From DATKZH01 sp964475955 (lineage in GTDB: Bacteria > Planctomycetota > Planctomycetia > Pirellulales > Thermoguttaceae): a stretch of 32,320 nucleotides of DNA. This document shows positions 16,108 through 24,766 of the stretch, piece by piece. The notes below the pieces were generated by a model. It searched no databases and was not told the origin of the DNA. It saw nothing but the letters and a program-made list of their open reading frames with translations. The position numbers were made by a program, and so were the translations under genes. Every line of letters begins with the position of its first letter. Within the stretch, counting starts at the first letter, position 1. Where the stretch lies: contig CAYYZY010000079.1 of assembly GCA_964475955.1 (NCBI GenBank), forward strand, positions 1 through 32,320, written 5' to 3'.

Positions 16108-18033
16108 CTAATACCGCCGCAGCATCTCTTCTCGGTAGCGGCGCATGACGTCGGCCCGAAGCAGGAGGCCGACCACCCGGCGGTTGCGCCCGCGGCCCGA
16201 CTCGACGGGCAGCGACTCGATGTCGCAGGCGCCGAAATCGCGCAGCGCTTCGAGCAGGTTGGCGTCGGTCGACAGGGCGATGGGGGCGATTTGGGCGATG
16301 TCGTCGGCCTTGACCAGGTGCGAGGGAAGCTCGGTATCGAGCGCCCGGCGCAGGTCGCCCGGACGAATCAGGCTCACCAGCCGGCCCTCTTCGTTCATCA
16401 CCGGCAGCACTTCGTAGTCGGGGTGCGCCCGGGCGACGCGCACGATCTCGGCCAGGCCGTCGGTCCGTTGGACGCTGGGGAAATGGCGGCGCATCATGTC
16501 GCGGACCATGACGTGCTCGAGGCGTTGGACGTCGTGGCCCCGGGCGACGGACTGCGCGCGCCGCCAGAGCTTCTTGAGATAGATGCTCTCGGGGTCGACG
16601 AGCCGGGCGACCACGCCGGCCAGCCCGGCCGTCACCATGATGGGCAGAATGATGCGGTAGTCGCCGGTCATTTCGTAGACGATCAGGATGGCGCTGAGGG
16701 TGCCGTGCGTGGTGCCCGCCACGACGGCCCCCATGCCCACGATGGCGTACACGCCCGGCTGCGCGCTCAGGCCCGGCACGAGCAGGTTGCAGACGATCCC
16801 GAACGAAGCCCCCAGCGTGGCGCCGAGGAACAGCGACGGCGCGAAGATGCCGCCGGAGCCGCCGCCGCCCAGCGTGAGGCTGGTCATCAGCGGCTTGAGC
16901 AGGGCCAAGGGGAGCAGCCACCAGAGCTGGGCGATCATCTGCGACCGCGTCAGCCGAAGCATCTTGCCGCGGGCTAGTCCGAACTCGCTGCCGGAGGGGT
17001 TGTCGGCGCTGTCCAAGTGGAGCGAGTGCTCGACGACGTCGTACCCCACGCCGAACAGCGGCGGCAGCGGCTCCGGCTCGATCTGGATCTCCACGGCCGA
17101 CGCCTCGCGCTGCACCTCGGCGATCGAACGCTGCGGCGGCAAGATCGGGTACGCCACGCCGGCTATCCCCACCAGACTGCCGAAGACCAGCGCCCGAACC
17201 CACCACCGCTTCAGCCACCACTCGCCCACGTCTTCCACCGCGTAAACCAGCTTCGTGAACGCCACGGCCGCCAGCCCGCAAACCAGGCCCAGAAGGAAGT
17301 AGGAGGGCAGTTCTCCCCAGGCGCCGTGATAGGCATAGTGGACGTCGGGGAACGCCGGGTGGCCTCCGTGGTAGTGGCCCTGGACGACGTCGGCCAGCAC
17401 GCTGGCGACCACGATGGGGGTGAGCGTCTCGACGGCGAAGCTCCCCAGGATGATCTCGCTGGCGAAGATCACGCCGGCCAGGGGGGCGTTGAACGTGGCG
17501 CTGATCCCCGCGGCCGCTCCGGCGCCGACCAGCACCTTGACCTGGGCAGGCGTCAGCCGGAACCACTGGGCGAACATGCTCCCCAAAGCCGAGCCGATCT
17601 GCACGATCGGCCCCTCGCGCCCCACCGACCCGCCCGTGCCGATACACACGCCGCTGGCCATGATCTTCACCAGCGACACGCGGGGACGAATGACGCCGTC
17701 GTGCCGGGCGACCGCCGTGATGACCTCGGGCACGCCGTGCCCCTGGGCCTCCGGGGCGAAGCGCCGGGTCAACCACGACACGAAAACCAGCCCGGCCACC
17801 GGCACCAGCCACAGCAGGCCCCACCAGCCGGAATGGACGCGCGCAGCCGCGACGACCGGCTCCACGGTCCAGCGCGTCAGGAACTCGATGAGGAACGTGA
17901 ACAGCACGGCCCCGTAGCCGGCCAGCACGCCGATCACGCACGCCAAGCCGATCAGCAACGGAGGGCCGGGCACCCTCATGCGGCCTATGCGCTTCCGCAG
18001 CTCGTAGGCGAGGTCGGTCAGGGAGTAACGCAT
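16108..18033 (-). CDS. ClC-type chloride channel/transporter with two CBS domains
   Basis: A 641-residue membrane protein. The ClC core spans roughly 30-455. Selectivity-filter motifs are all present: GTGGSVGREGP with the gating glutamate, the 'GGGGSGGIFAPSLFLGA' segment, and a following YAIVGMGAVVAG. NAPLAGVIFASEIIL contains a glutamate where proton-coupled members have their inner proton glutamate, so it may be a Cl-/H+ exchanger. The C-terminal cytoplasmic part carries two CBS domains (about 480-545 and 560-640), which usually bind adenosine nucleotides. The ATG at 18033 is chosen; a GTG seven codons earlier is also in frame. The gene begins ten bases after the end of an orphan CBS fragment and is co-directional with the antiporter, suggesting joint expression for ion or pH balance. 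Confidence 0.92.
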   Translation of the reverse strand: MRYSLTDLAYELRKRIGRMRVPGPPLLIGLACVIGVLAGYGAVLFTFLIEFLTRWTVEPVVAAARVHSGWWGLLWLVPVAGLVFVSWLTRRFAPEAQGHGVPEVITAVARHDGVIRPRVSLVKIMASGVCIGTGGSVGREGPIVQIGSALGSMFAQWFRLTPAQVKVLVGAGAAAGISATFNAPLAGVIFASEIILGSFAVETLTPIVVASVLADVVQGHYHGGHPAFPDVHYAYHGAWGELPSYFLLGLVCGLAAVAFTKLVYAVEDVGEWWLKRWWVRALVFGSLVGIAGVAYPILPPQRSIAEVQREASAVEIQIEPEPLPPLFGVGYDVVEHSLHLDSADNPSGSEFGLARGKMLRLTRSQMIAQLWWLLPLALLKPLMTSLTLGGGGSGGIFAPSLFLGATLGASFGIVCNLLVPGLSAQPGVYAIVGMGAVVAGTTHGTLSAILIVYEMTGDYRIILPIMVTAGLAGVVARLVDPESIYLKKLWRRAQSVARGHDVQRLEHVMVRDMMRRHFPSVQRTDGLAEIVRVARAHPDYEVLPVMNEEGRLVSLIRPGDLRRALDTELPSHLVKADDIAQIAPIALSTDANLLEALRDFGACDIESLPVESGRGRNRRVVGLLLRADVMRRYREEMLRRY

Positions 18034-18043
18034 TCCACCACCG

Positions 18044-18307
18044 TCAGGGCGCACGCAACTCGGCGAGCTTCTGGTCGTAGGCGGCGATCACCTCGTCGCG
18101 GTGCAGTATACAAACGACGCGGGTGGGGTCTTCCACGCCGACGACGAGCAGTTCGTCGATCTGGCGCTGCGCGTCGCAGCGAAGCACGGTGTGCAGGTTG
18201 TCATTGGGGTTGACGGTGACGGCGGGCAACGTGGCCACGTCGGACACCGCGATGAGCCCGCCGCCGATAGACGTCGGGGCGTTCCATCCGTGTGCCGCGG
18301 GGGCCCG
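18044..18307 (-). pseudogene. Orphan CBS-domain remnant of a ClC-type protein
   Basis: Directly after the antiporter's TGA, and in the same frame, 87 codons stay open to a TGA at 18044. From a GTG at 18247 they code for 67 residues: SDVATLPAVTVNPNDNL, then QRQIDELLVVGVEDPTRVVCILHRDEV, then IAAYDQKLAELRAP. This reads as one CBS domain and most resembles the last CBS domain of ClC proteins (compare DIAQIAPIALSTDANL in the intact neighbour). A lone half-module is unlikely to fold as usual, since CBS domains work in pairs. It may be the tail of a ClC gene lost when the antiporter arrived, or a small expressed CBS protein. No Shine-Dalgarno is evident. Confidence 0.62.
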
Positions 18308-19969
18308 TCAGCCGTCCGCGGCCTGTCTGCGGCGCAAGAGTTCGGCGGAAAGGAACTTCTCGAGCACGCGCCGGTCAAGAAACCCGACGAGCTTGGTGAC
18401 TCCATTCCTTTCAACCACCGGGAGGAACTCGAGCTGGGTTTCTCGCATGCGGTTGATGGCTTCCTGGAGTCGTGTTCCGGGGATGACGGTTTCATCGCAG
18501 TGAGCCATCAGATCGTAGGCAACCAGGATTTCACGTACGGCGGCCTCGTGCAGGAGGATCGGTTTCAGGTCTTCGAGGCCTACTACTCCTCGAAGTTCGC
18601 CCTCGTCGTCGACAACTGGGTAGTAGAGGTAGGCATCGTCAGAGCTTACCACCTGAAGGATTCTGTCGATGCGATCGTCCAGACGAACCACGGGCGGGTT
18701 ACGGTCCATCACGTCGGCGACCGTAAAGGAACGTATGAGATCCTCCTCACCAATGCCCAGGCCAATCTCGCCCGCCTTCTTCACCGCGAGTTTCACGAAG
18801 GGGGGGCCTATTACGGACACCAACGCCGTGGTCGCAGTAACCACGACGATTATCTCACCGCCGATTGTGGTTTCGAAGCGGTGCGCCGCCAGTATCGACA
18901 ATCCCACGGCGACACCGCCCTGAGAAAACAGACCCATCCCCAGGTATCGCCTCACGGCATCAGGCGCGCCGGACATTCGAGCGCCACAATAGGCGCCGGC
19001 CATTTTGCCCAACGTTCGTCCCAGGATATATACGCCTGCAAGGAGCCAGATACGAGAACCGGTTCCGAAGACCTGGAGTTCAGCACCCACAAGCACGAAG
19101 AACAGGACGTAGATGGGCGGCGCGAATTCCCCAATCAGTTGGAAAGCATCTCGACTGCGGCGGGGTGCCAGGTTCACCAGGGTTGCTCCCAGCGCAATCG
19201 TGGTCAGAATCGCATCCATTTCGAGGGCCGTGGAAAGCCCCATGTTCAGCACGACCGTACCAAGCGTGAATAGCAACTGCTTTTCGGGATGGGGACTCCA
19301 CCGGAGCAACATGTTGAGCAGAAAGGCAGAAGCGACTCCGAGGGCAATCGAGGCGAATATCTGATACGATGGGGTGCCGAGAATGGCGCCCAGGGTCAGG
19401 ACATTGCCACTCAGCAGCACGCCGGCGATACTCGCGGCAAAGCTGAATAGAAACAGGCCGAGGCCGTCGTCAAGGGCTACAATGGCCAGGATCGTATTTG
19501 TCAACGGCCCGCGGGTCTTGTATTCCCACAGGACGTTGACCGTTCCGGCGGGCGCGGTCGCCGAGGAAATCGCGCCAAGCAGCATGCCCGCTGCGAGGGA
19601 TTTCTTCAGGTCCCCGCTGAACAGCCAGGTAAGCATCCCAGTGCTCACGCCGACTACGAGGAATGCCAGAAGGCCTTCCGAAACGAGGATGGACAGGAAC
19701 TGCCAACCGCGTCTTCGCAGTCCGGAAAGCTTGAGTTCACCGCCGATCATGAAGCCGATGAGACCGAGCGCGAACATGCTCAACGGCCGCATTTCTTCCA
19801 CAACCTCTGGCGGTATGAGTCCCAGCCCGGTTTGACCGACGATGAGGCCGATAACGATGTACCCCACCACTTCGGGGATACGCAGGCGCTGAAACAGCTT
19901 GCCACCAATTGCCCCCAGGAACAGCCCAATTCCCAGAAGGAGGAGTATGTTGAGATGGTGTGCGACCAT
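18308..19969 (-). CDS. Cation:proton antiporter (CPA2/KefB-like) with CBS domains
   Basis: A 553-residue membrane protein. About 12 hydrophobic helices fill residues 5-400, starting NILLLLGIGLFLGAIGGKLF and including RIPEVVGYIVIGLIVGQTGLG, typical of the CPA2 family. The ion-binding double aspartate is present in AIVALDDGLGL (D167-D168), a feature of electrogenic Na+/H+ exchangers. After the membrane part, two CBS domains follow (VADVMDRNPPVVRLDD and VREILVAYDLMAHCDETVIP), likely a nucleotide-sensing control module. The ATG at 19969 is preferred to a TTG ten codons upstream. Base composition is visibly lower in GC and codon choice less biased than in the ClC and thrC genes nearby, which fits acquisition by transfer. 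Next to it are a CBS remnant and a ClC gene on the same strand. Confidence 0.9.
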   Translation of the reverse strand: MVAHHLNILLLLGIGLFLGAIGGKLFQRLRIPEVVGYIVIGLIVGQTGLGLIPPEVVEEMRPLSMFALGLIGFMIGGELKLSGLRRRGWQFLSILVSEGLLAFLVVGVSTGMLTWLFSGDLKKSLAAGMLLGAISSATAPAGTVNVLWEYKTRGPLTNTILAIVALDDGLGLFLFSFAASIAGVLLSGNVLTLGAILGTPSYQIFASIALGVASAFLLNMLLRWSPHPEKQLLFTLGTVVLNMGLSTALEMDAILTTIALGATLVNLAPRRSRDAFQLIGEFAPPIYVLFFVLVGAELQVFGTGSRIWLLAGVYILGRTLGKMAGAYCGARMSGAPDAVRRYLGMGLFSQGGVAVGLSILAAHRFETTIGGEIIVVVTATTALVSVIGPPFVKLAVKKAGEIGLGIGEEDLIRSFTVADVMDRNPPVVRLDDRIDRILQVVSSDDAYLYYPVVDDEGELRGVVGLEDLKPILLHEAAVREILVAYDLMAHCDETVIPGTRLQEAINRMRETQLEFLPVVERNGVTKLVGFLDRRVLEKFLSAELLRRRQAADG

Positions 19970-20294
19970 GTTCGTGCTGGGACCTGTGTCCACTTTCAAC
20001 CGTGTTGGCGGCGATCTCGAACCAGAGAAGCCTAGAGACCGCGAGCCGTAAGCAGACGCAAACTTTCTACTCTAGCAGTCACGTTGCCGGGACGCAACGG
20101 GGTGATCCGTCACCCTCGCCGCCAGAGCCCGCAGACACCGAATCGGGCCGAACAAGCTGGGCCTCCATCGCCGGAAGCACGATCTCTCGCCAGTTCTTCT
20201 TGCGTGCCCTTGACCGCGCGGCCGTTTCGCGTTCAGTCTCGATCAGCGGCACGCGGTCAAACCCGACCCCACGATGCCACAGGGGGGCATGCGA
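19970..20294. other. Gene-free region between lspA and the antiporter
   Basis: 325 bases without a credible gene. It holds the antiporter promoter region (minus strand) and the sequence downstream of lspA. The part near the antiporter is relatively AT-richer. I see no hairpin strong enough to call a terminator. Confidence 0.45.
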
Positions 20295-20921
20295 TCAGAA
20301 CGGAGCGTCCCGCCGACTGCTCGCCTTTTCCTTCCGGCCCTCGGCCGGTTTCTGCCAGAAGGCGTGCCAGACCAAGAGGATCGACCCGCAGACCAGCATG
20401 CTGTCGGCCAGGTTGAAGTTGGGCCAGTGGAAGTCGCCGATCATCACCAGGACCCAGTCGCGGACCGCGTAGACCGGATCGCCGTTGGCCCACGCCAGGC
20501 CGTGCAACCCAAGGCGGTCGTAGAGATTGCCCAGGATTCCCGCCGTCACCAGGCCCAGGGCAATGGTCAGGAGCAGGTCGCGGGCGGCGCGGGCGGCGAA
20601 AAGCCAGTAGATGATGGCAGGCAGGACCAGGATGGAGAGGGCGGCCAGCACCACGACGTGTCCCCGCGCCAAGCCGAACAGGGCCCCCTGGTTGAGGCTG
20701 GTCTGGAAACCGAAGACCCCGTCCCCGATCCACCAGGTCGGACTGGCCCCCGGCATCCCCAGGCGACCGAAGATCCAATCCTTCGTGGCCAGATCGGCGA
20801 TGCAGCCGAAGAGGGCGAGGGCGAAGAAGACGGCGTATCGGTTGGCCGGGACCGCGGGCGCGTCGGCACGCTCACTTGTTTCGGCGTTTCCGCCGACGCT
20901 GTCTGTGGCGGAGACCGCCAT
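20295..20921 (-). CDS. lspA: Lipoprotein signal peptidase (signal peptidase II)
   Basis: A 208-residue inner-membrane aspartic protease that removes signal peptides from prolipoproteins. Four membrane segments are visible. Family motifs: NQGALFGL (77-84), GNLYDRL (131-137) with catalytic D135, and FNLADS (169-174) with catalytic D173. It has a ~25-residue polar N-terminal extension before the first helix. AAAGGA lies nine bases before the chosen ATG at 20921; longer in-frame starts upstream are not supported. It lies downstream of a DksA-type gene on the same strand, a common planctomycete arrangement. Two lipoprotein genes in this window (5900 and 26432) would be its substrates. Confidence 0.95.
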   Translation of the reverse strand: MAVSATDSVGGNAETSERADAPAVPANRYAVFFALALFGCIADLATKDWIFGRLGMPGASPTWWIGDGVFGFQTSLNQGALFGLARGHVVVLAALSILVLPAIIYWLFAARAARDLLLTIALGLVTAGILGNLYDRLGLHGLAWANGDPVYAVRDWVLVMIGDFHWPNFNLADSMLVCGSILLVWHAFWQKPAEGRKEKASSRRDAPF

Positions 20922-21171
20922 GATGGGCGTCCTTTCGCTACGGAGCATAGACGCGAACGCACCGGGCCCTCCTGGCTGGGCGGGAATGTCGGCCCGATTC
21001 GAAGCACCGCGATCCGGCCGCAAGACGTCCTCGACGACCGTGCGCGATTTCCCAGCGCGCCCCATCGCGATGTAGGGCACGGCCTCCGTGCCGCTGCGCC
21101 GTCCCGGCCACGACGGAACGCCGCCCAGCGCGTTCCCTGCCGCGGGGGTCAGCCGGATCGCGCACCGTGAT

Positions 21172-21537
21172 TCAGTCGTACTGGGAGGCGCACTTCACGC
21201 ACATGGTGGCGTAAGGAATCGCGTTGAGCCGAGTTTTCGGGATCTTCGCTCCGCAATCTTCGCACTGGCCGTAGGTGCCGTCCTCGACGCGCTCCAAGGC
21301 CGCTTCGATCTTCTCCAAGATTCCCGAATCGCTCTGCATCAAGCTCAGCGTGAACTCCTGCTCGAAGTTGTCGGTGCCGAGGTCCGCCATGTGAATCGGC
21401 ATGTTCGACAGGCCGCCGTTGGACTGCGTGCGCCCCTGGTTGAGTGCGGCGTTCGCCATCTGGCTGACGTCGCCCCGCAGTCGCGCCCGCAAGGCGAGGA
21501 GCCGCTCCTTGTAGACCTTCACGTCTGCCTTCTTCAT
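21172..21537 (-). CDS. DksA/TraR-family C4 zinc-finger protein
   Basis: A 121-residue protein: an N-terminal coiled coil (about 3-35 and 58-85) and a C-terminal C4 zinc finger with CEDC (92-95) and CVKC (113-116). DksA-type proteins bind the RNA polymerase secondary channel and alter transcription, often together with ppGpp. The coiled-coil tip usually carries two acidic residues (DxxDxA); here the loop region reads HMADLGTDNFEQE, which has DxxxD, so full DksA activity is uncertain. The ATG follows GGAGAGATAGGCG. It is divergent from thrC and upstream of lspA (250 bases), perhaps in the same transcript. Confidence 0.88.
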   Translation of the reverse strand: MKKADVKVYKERLLALRARLRGDVSQMANAALNQGRTQSNGGLSNMPIHMADLGTDNFEQEFTLSLMQSDSGILEKIEAALERVEDGTYGQCEDCGAKIPKTRLNAIPYATMCVKCASQYD

Positions 21538-21924
21538 CGCCTATCTCTCCGGGTGGATATGCTCGCCCATCGCCACAAGCGAAGCTGGCAAACTACCGAT
21601 TGTAGATGGCCGACCTGGGGTTGTCAAAGGGCTGCCACCAGCGGCCGCCGGAAACCCGAGGACGGCGCGAGGCTGCCCAGTCGCCACCTCCCCCAACCAG
21701 GCAGTCCGCTCCCCCCGTTGCCCCGGCACGAAACACCTGCCAAGCGCTTAACAAAGGGCGGCCCCGGGGTGCCGGTTGGGGTGCGTCGTCGGTCCCCTGA
21801 ATGGGGCAGGAAGCGACCGGCGGGTGCTCGCCGCCGGCAGGACGGATCTTGATCTAACTCGCAGTCTGGTTTAGGATTAGGAACACAGCTACCCCCCCCA
21901 TGTCCGGGGGCCCGTTGCCCACTC
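21538..21924. promoter_or_regulatory. Divergent control region between the DksA-type gene and thrC
   Basis: 387 bases between two genes that point away from each other, so both promoters should lie here. Sequence around 21845-21895 is locally AT-richer (TTGATCTAACTC ... TTTAGGATTAGG), a reasonable place for the thrC promoter; no exact consensus pair is visible. No gene or hairpin family member is seen. Confidence 0.4.
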
Positions 21925-23343
21925 ATGCCGCGAGAAGAGAAAATCTCCCCGACCGACACCTGTTTCCAACAGTGCATTTCCCCCGCGTGTGGGGCCCGAT
22001 ACGGCATCGACGAGGTCCTGGTTGCCTGTCCGGCGTGCGGCAACCTGCTCGACGTGATGTACGCATGGGACCGTCTGCGCGTCCCGGATTCTCTCGACTA
22101 CTTCGAACAGAAGTGGACGCGCCGCCGCTGCCTGCACTGCTTCAGCGGGGTGTGGCGGTTTCACGAACTGCTCCCTTTTGCCCAGATCGACCAATGCGTG
22201 TCGGTCGGCGAGGGACAAACGCTCTTGCACCTCTCCGACGGCGTGGCCGGGTACGTCGGCGTTGCGCCCGGCCGGCTCTTCCTCCAGTATGAGGGCATGA
22301 ACCCTTCGGGCAGCTTCAAGGACAACGGCATGTCGGCCGCCTTCACCCACGCGCGCTCGATCGGCGCGAAGCGGGCGGCCTGCGCTTCGACCGGCAACAC
22401 GAGCGCTTCGCTGGCCCTCTACTGTTCGGTGACCAAGTTGATGCGCGCGGTGATTTTCGTGGGGTCGGGCAAGATCGCCTACGGCAAGCTTTCGCAGGCG
22501 TTGGACTACGGCGCGCTGACGGTCCAGATCAGCGGCGACTTCGACGACGCCATGGCCCGGGTCAAGGAAGTCACCCAGGAGCTGGGCATCTACCTGGTCA
22601 ACAGCGTCAACCCCTTCCGGCTGGAAGGCCAGAAGACGATCATGTTCCGCGTGCTCGAGGCGCTGGCGTGGGAGCCGCCCGACTGGATCGTCGTCCCCGG
22701 CGGCAACCTGGGCAATTCGAGCGCGTTCGGCAAGGCTTTCCGCGAACTGCACGAATTGGGGCTTATCGACCGCATTCCCCGGCTGGCCGTGATCAACGCC
22801 ACGGGGGCCAACACGTTGTACGAACTCGTCGAGAAGCGGGGGCTTCGCTGGAACCGGGGTTCCCCCGCCGAGCGATTGACCGCGACCTACTACGGCGAGA
22901 TGGACGACCAGGGACGCCGGGCCTCGACCATCGCCAGCGCGATCGAAATCAACCGGCCCGTGAACCTCAACAAGTGCCTGCGCACGCTGGAGTGGTGCGA
23001 CGGCGTCGTGCGCGAGGTCAGCGACCAGGAAATCCTCGACGCCAAGGCCCAGGTCGGGGCGGGCGGACTCGGGTGCGAGCCCGCCAGCGCCGCCAGCGTC
23101 GCCGGCGCGCGGCTGCTGGTCGAAGAAGGGGTGATCGGCCGCGACGAGCGGGTGGTCTGCGTGCTCACGGGCCACCAGCTCAAAGACCCCAAAGCCACGG
23201 TGGCCTACCACACGACCGATCAGCAGATGTTCAACGACGTGCTCGGCAAACGCGGCGTCCGCCGCGCCGCCTACGCCAACCGCGCCGTGGCCGTCCCCAA
23301 CGATCTGGGCGAGATCATCAAGGCGATTCAACTCTACAGTTGA
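21925..23343 (+). CDS. thrC: Threonine synthase
   Basis: A 472-residue PLP enzyme that turns O-phosphohomoserine into threonine. The N-terminal ~75 residues form zinc-ribbon-like cysteine pairs (C17/C22, C35/C38 and CLHC at 69-72). The PLP lysine is K132 in NPSGSFKDNGM; ASTGNTSASLALYC (phosphate-binding loop partner) and VVPGGNLGNSSAFGKAF complete the fold-type II signature. It matches bacterial threonine synthases of the shorter, non-plant class. The chosen ATG has only a weak G-rich stretch upstream. A hairpin pair lies 40 bases after the stop. Confidence 0.93.
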   Translation: MPREEKISPTDTCFQQCISPACGARYGIDEVLVACPACGNLLDVMYAWDRLRVPDSLDYFEQKWTRRRCLHCFSGVWRFHELLPFAQIDQCVSVGEGQTLLHLSDGVAGYVGVAPGRLFLQYEGMNPSGSFKDNGMSAAFTHARSIGAKRAACASTGNTSASLALYCSVTKLMRAVIFVGSGKIAYGKLSQALDYGALTVQISGDFDDAMARVKEVTQELGIYLVNSVNPFRLEGQKTIMFRVLEALAWEPPDWIVVPGGNLGNSSAFGKAFRELHELGLIDRIPRLAVINATGANTLYELVEKRGLRWNRGSPAERLTATYYGEMDDQGRRASTIASAIEINRPVNLNKCLRTLEWCDGVVREVSDQEILDAKAQVGAGGLGCEPASAASVAGARLLVEEGVIGRDERVVCVLTGHQLKDPKATVAYHTTDQQMFNDVLGKRGVRRAAYANRAVAVPNDLGEIIKAIQLYS

Positions 23344-23385
23344 GGTCGGCCCCCCCCAAGGATCGCCCGGGCAACGTAGGTCGTG

Positions 23386-23430
23386 GTTCGCTGGAGCGAA
23401 CAAACGTCTTTTCGCGGAGCGAAAAGCGAC
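23386..23430. repeat. Hairpin pair GTTCGCTGGAGCGAAC and CTTTTCGCGGAGCGAAAAG
   Basis: Two consecutive palindromes (23386-23401 and 23408-23426), flanked by GTCGTG upstream and GCGACCATGG downstream. The organisation copies the pair at 800-850, and the second stem is almost identical to 31446-31464. It could end thrC transcription or be a mobile palindromic unit. Confidence 0.75.
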
Positions 23431-23719
23431 CATGGCGCCACACCTGACCGGGGCCGTCTTCGGGGCCCTCCCGGCCGGAGCCCCAAAATCCTAGCGACCC
23501 CCCCCTGTGGCTAGATTATCATAGCCCTCAAGTGGCACATGCGCGGCGCGAGTGGCCCGGGTTCCCGCCGTTTCTTGCCTCGTCGACCCGCTGATCCGCT
23601 CTTGCGTGATTCCCGGTTGGCGACTATGCTCCCGCGACCTTCCCATCCTCCGGCGGGGCAACCCGTCGCGACGGGAAGCCGGTCTGATCGACTCCTCCTC
23701 CTATCGGGGCCCGAGTATC

Positions 23720-24490
23720 GTGTTCTCATCGACGGCGGCAACCGGCGTACTCCCCCCCCGACGACTCCCCACGATTGCGTGGGGGGTCCTGGCCGGGCTC
23801 TGTTTGGCGGGTTTCCCCGGCTGCGGCGGCGTCGCCGCACGGAGCCAAAACGCCGAGGGCGTGCGCCTGTTCGACCAAGCCCGATATGAAGAGGCAATCG
23901 GGCAATTCCAGTTGGCCGTCAACTACAACCCCAACCACCCCGACGGCTACTACAACCTGGCGGCCGTCCACCACCGGTTGGGGTTGGCGAATCGGGACCC
24001 GGCGCAGTTGGCCCAGGCCGAGCATTACTACAACCAGTGTCTGGACCGCGACGAGAACCATCGGCAGTGCTATCGTGCCCTGGCCGTGTTGCTGGTCGAG
24101 CAGGAGCGGAGCGAGGAGGCGTTCCGGCTGATCGAGGGGTGGGCCGATCGCAGCCCGACGTCGCCGGAACCGAAAATCGAATTGGCCCGGCTGTACCAGG
24201 AGTTCGGCGAAAAGCAGGCCGCCAAGGAGCGTCTGCTCGAAGCGCTGGCCGCCGATCCGAAGAACGCCCGCGCCCTGGCCGCCCTGGGAAAACTCCGTGA
24301 GCAAGCCGGCGAGCACGCCTTGGCGCTGAACGACTACCAGCAGTCGCTCTGGCAAGATCGGTACCAACCGGAGGTCGCCGCGCGGGTCTCCGCGTTGCAG
24401 TCGACCGTAGGCCCGACCCCTCTAACGACCGCCGGCGCCCCCCCCGATGCGGCGCGCATCGTCAGCCGCAACAACTCCCCACTCCGGTAG
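23720..24490 (+). CDS. TPR-repeat exported protein, probable lipoprotein
   Basis: From a GTG at 23720 the product has 256 residues: an N-terminal hydrophobic export segment (RRLPTIAWGVLAGLCLAGFPGCGG) with a weak lipobox cysteine at C35 (FPGC), then at least three to four tetratricopeptide repeats (about 44-76, 77-115, 118-185, 190-220; for example YEEAIGQFQLAVNYNPNHPD and AAKERLLEALAADPKNARAL). TPR proteins hold other proteins together; no partner is visible. The frame is open further upstream to a GTG at 23552, but those 56 residues do not look like protein. The start remains uncertain. It is a single gene between thrC and serA. Confidence 0.75.
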   Translation: MFSSTAATGVLPPRRLPTIAWGVLAGLCLAGFPGCGGVAARSQNAEGVRLFDQARYEEAIGQFQLAVNYNPNHPDGYYNLAAVHHRLGLANRDPAQLAQAEHYYNQCLDRDENHRQCYRALAVLLVEQERSEEAFRLIEGWADRSPTSPEPKIELARLYQEFGEKQAAKERLLEALAADPKNARALAALGKLREQAGEHALALNDYQQSLWQDRYQPEVAARVSALQSTVGPTPLTTAGAPPDAARIVSRNNSPLR

Positions 24491-24766
24491 GACTCGCCGG
24501 CTGGGATGCTCGGCGCAAGCCCAGGGAACCGGGGGCGCCCAATCGATTGCGGCGGTGGCCCGCCCGCACTTGCCAGGGTCGCCTCCCCCCATCGCCAAAG
24601 CGGGGCCCTGCGGGTAGAATGTGCGGCTTTCACGGGCCACGCGAGGCCGTCTTGCTCCGTGGGCGGACCGTGCGCTAGGCGTTGCGACGCCCGGCTCCTG
24701 CGTCGAGCCGCTCGTCCGGTTCCCCCGGGCGACGCCCACGCGAATTCCTGACACGAGGTATGCGCC

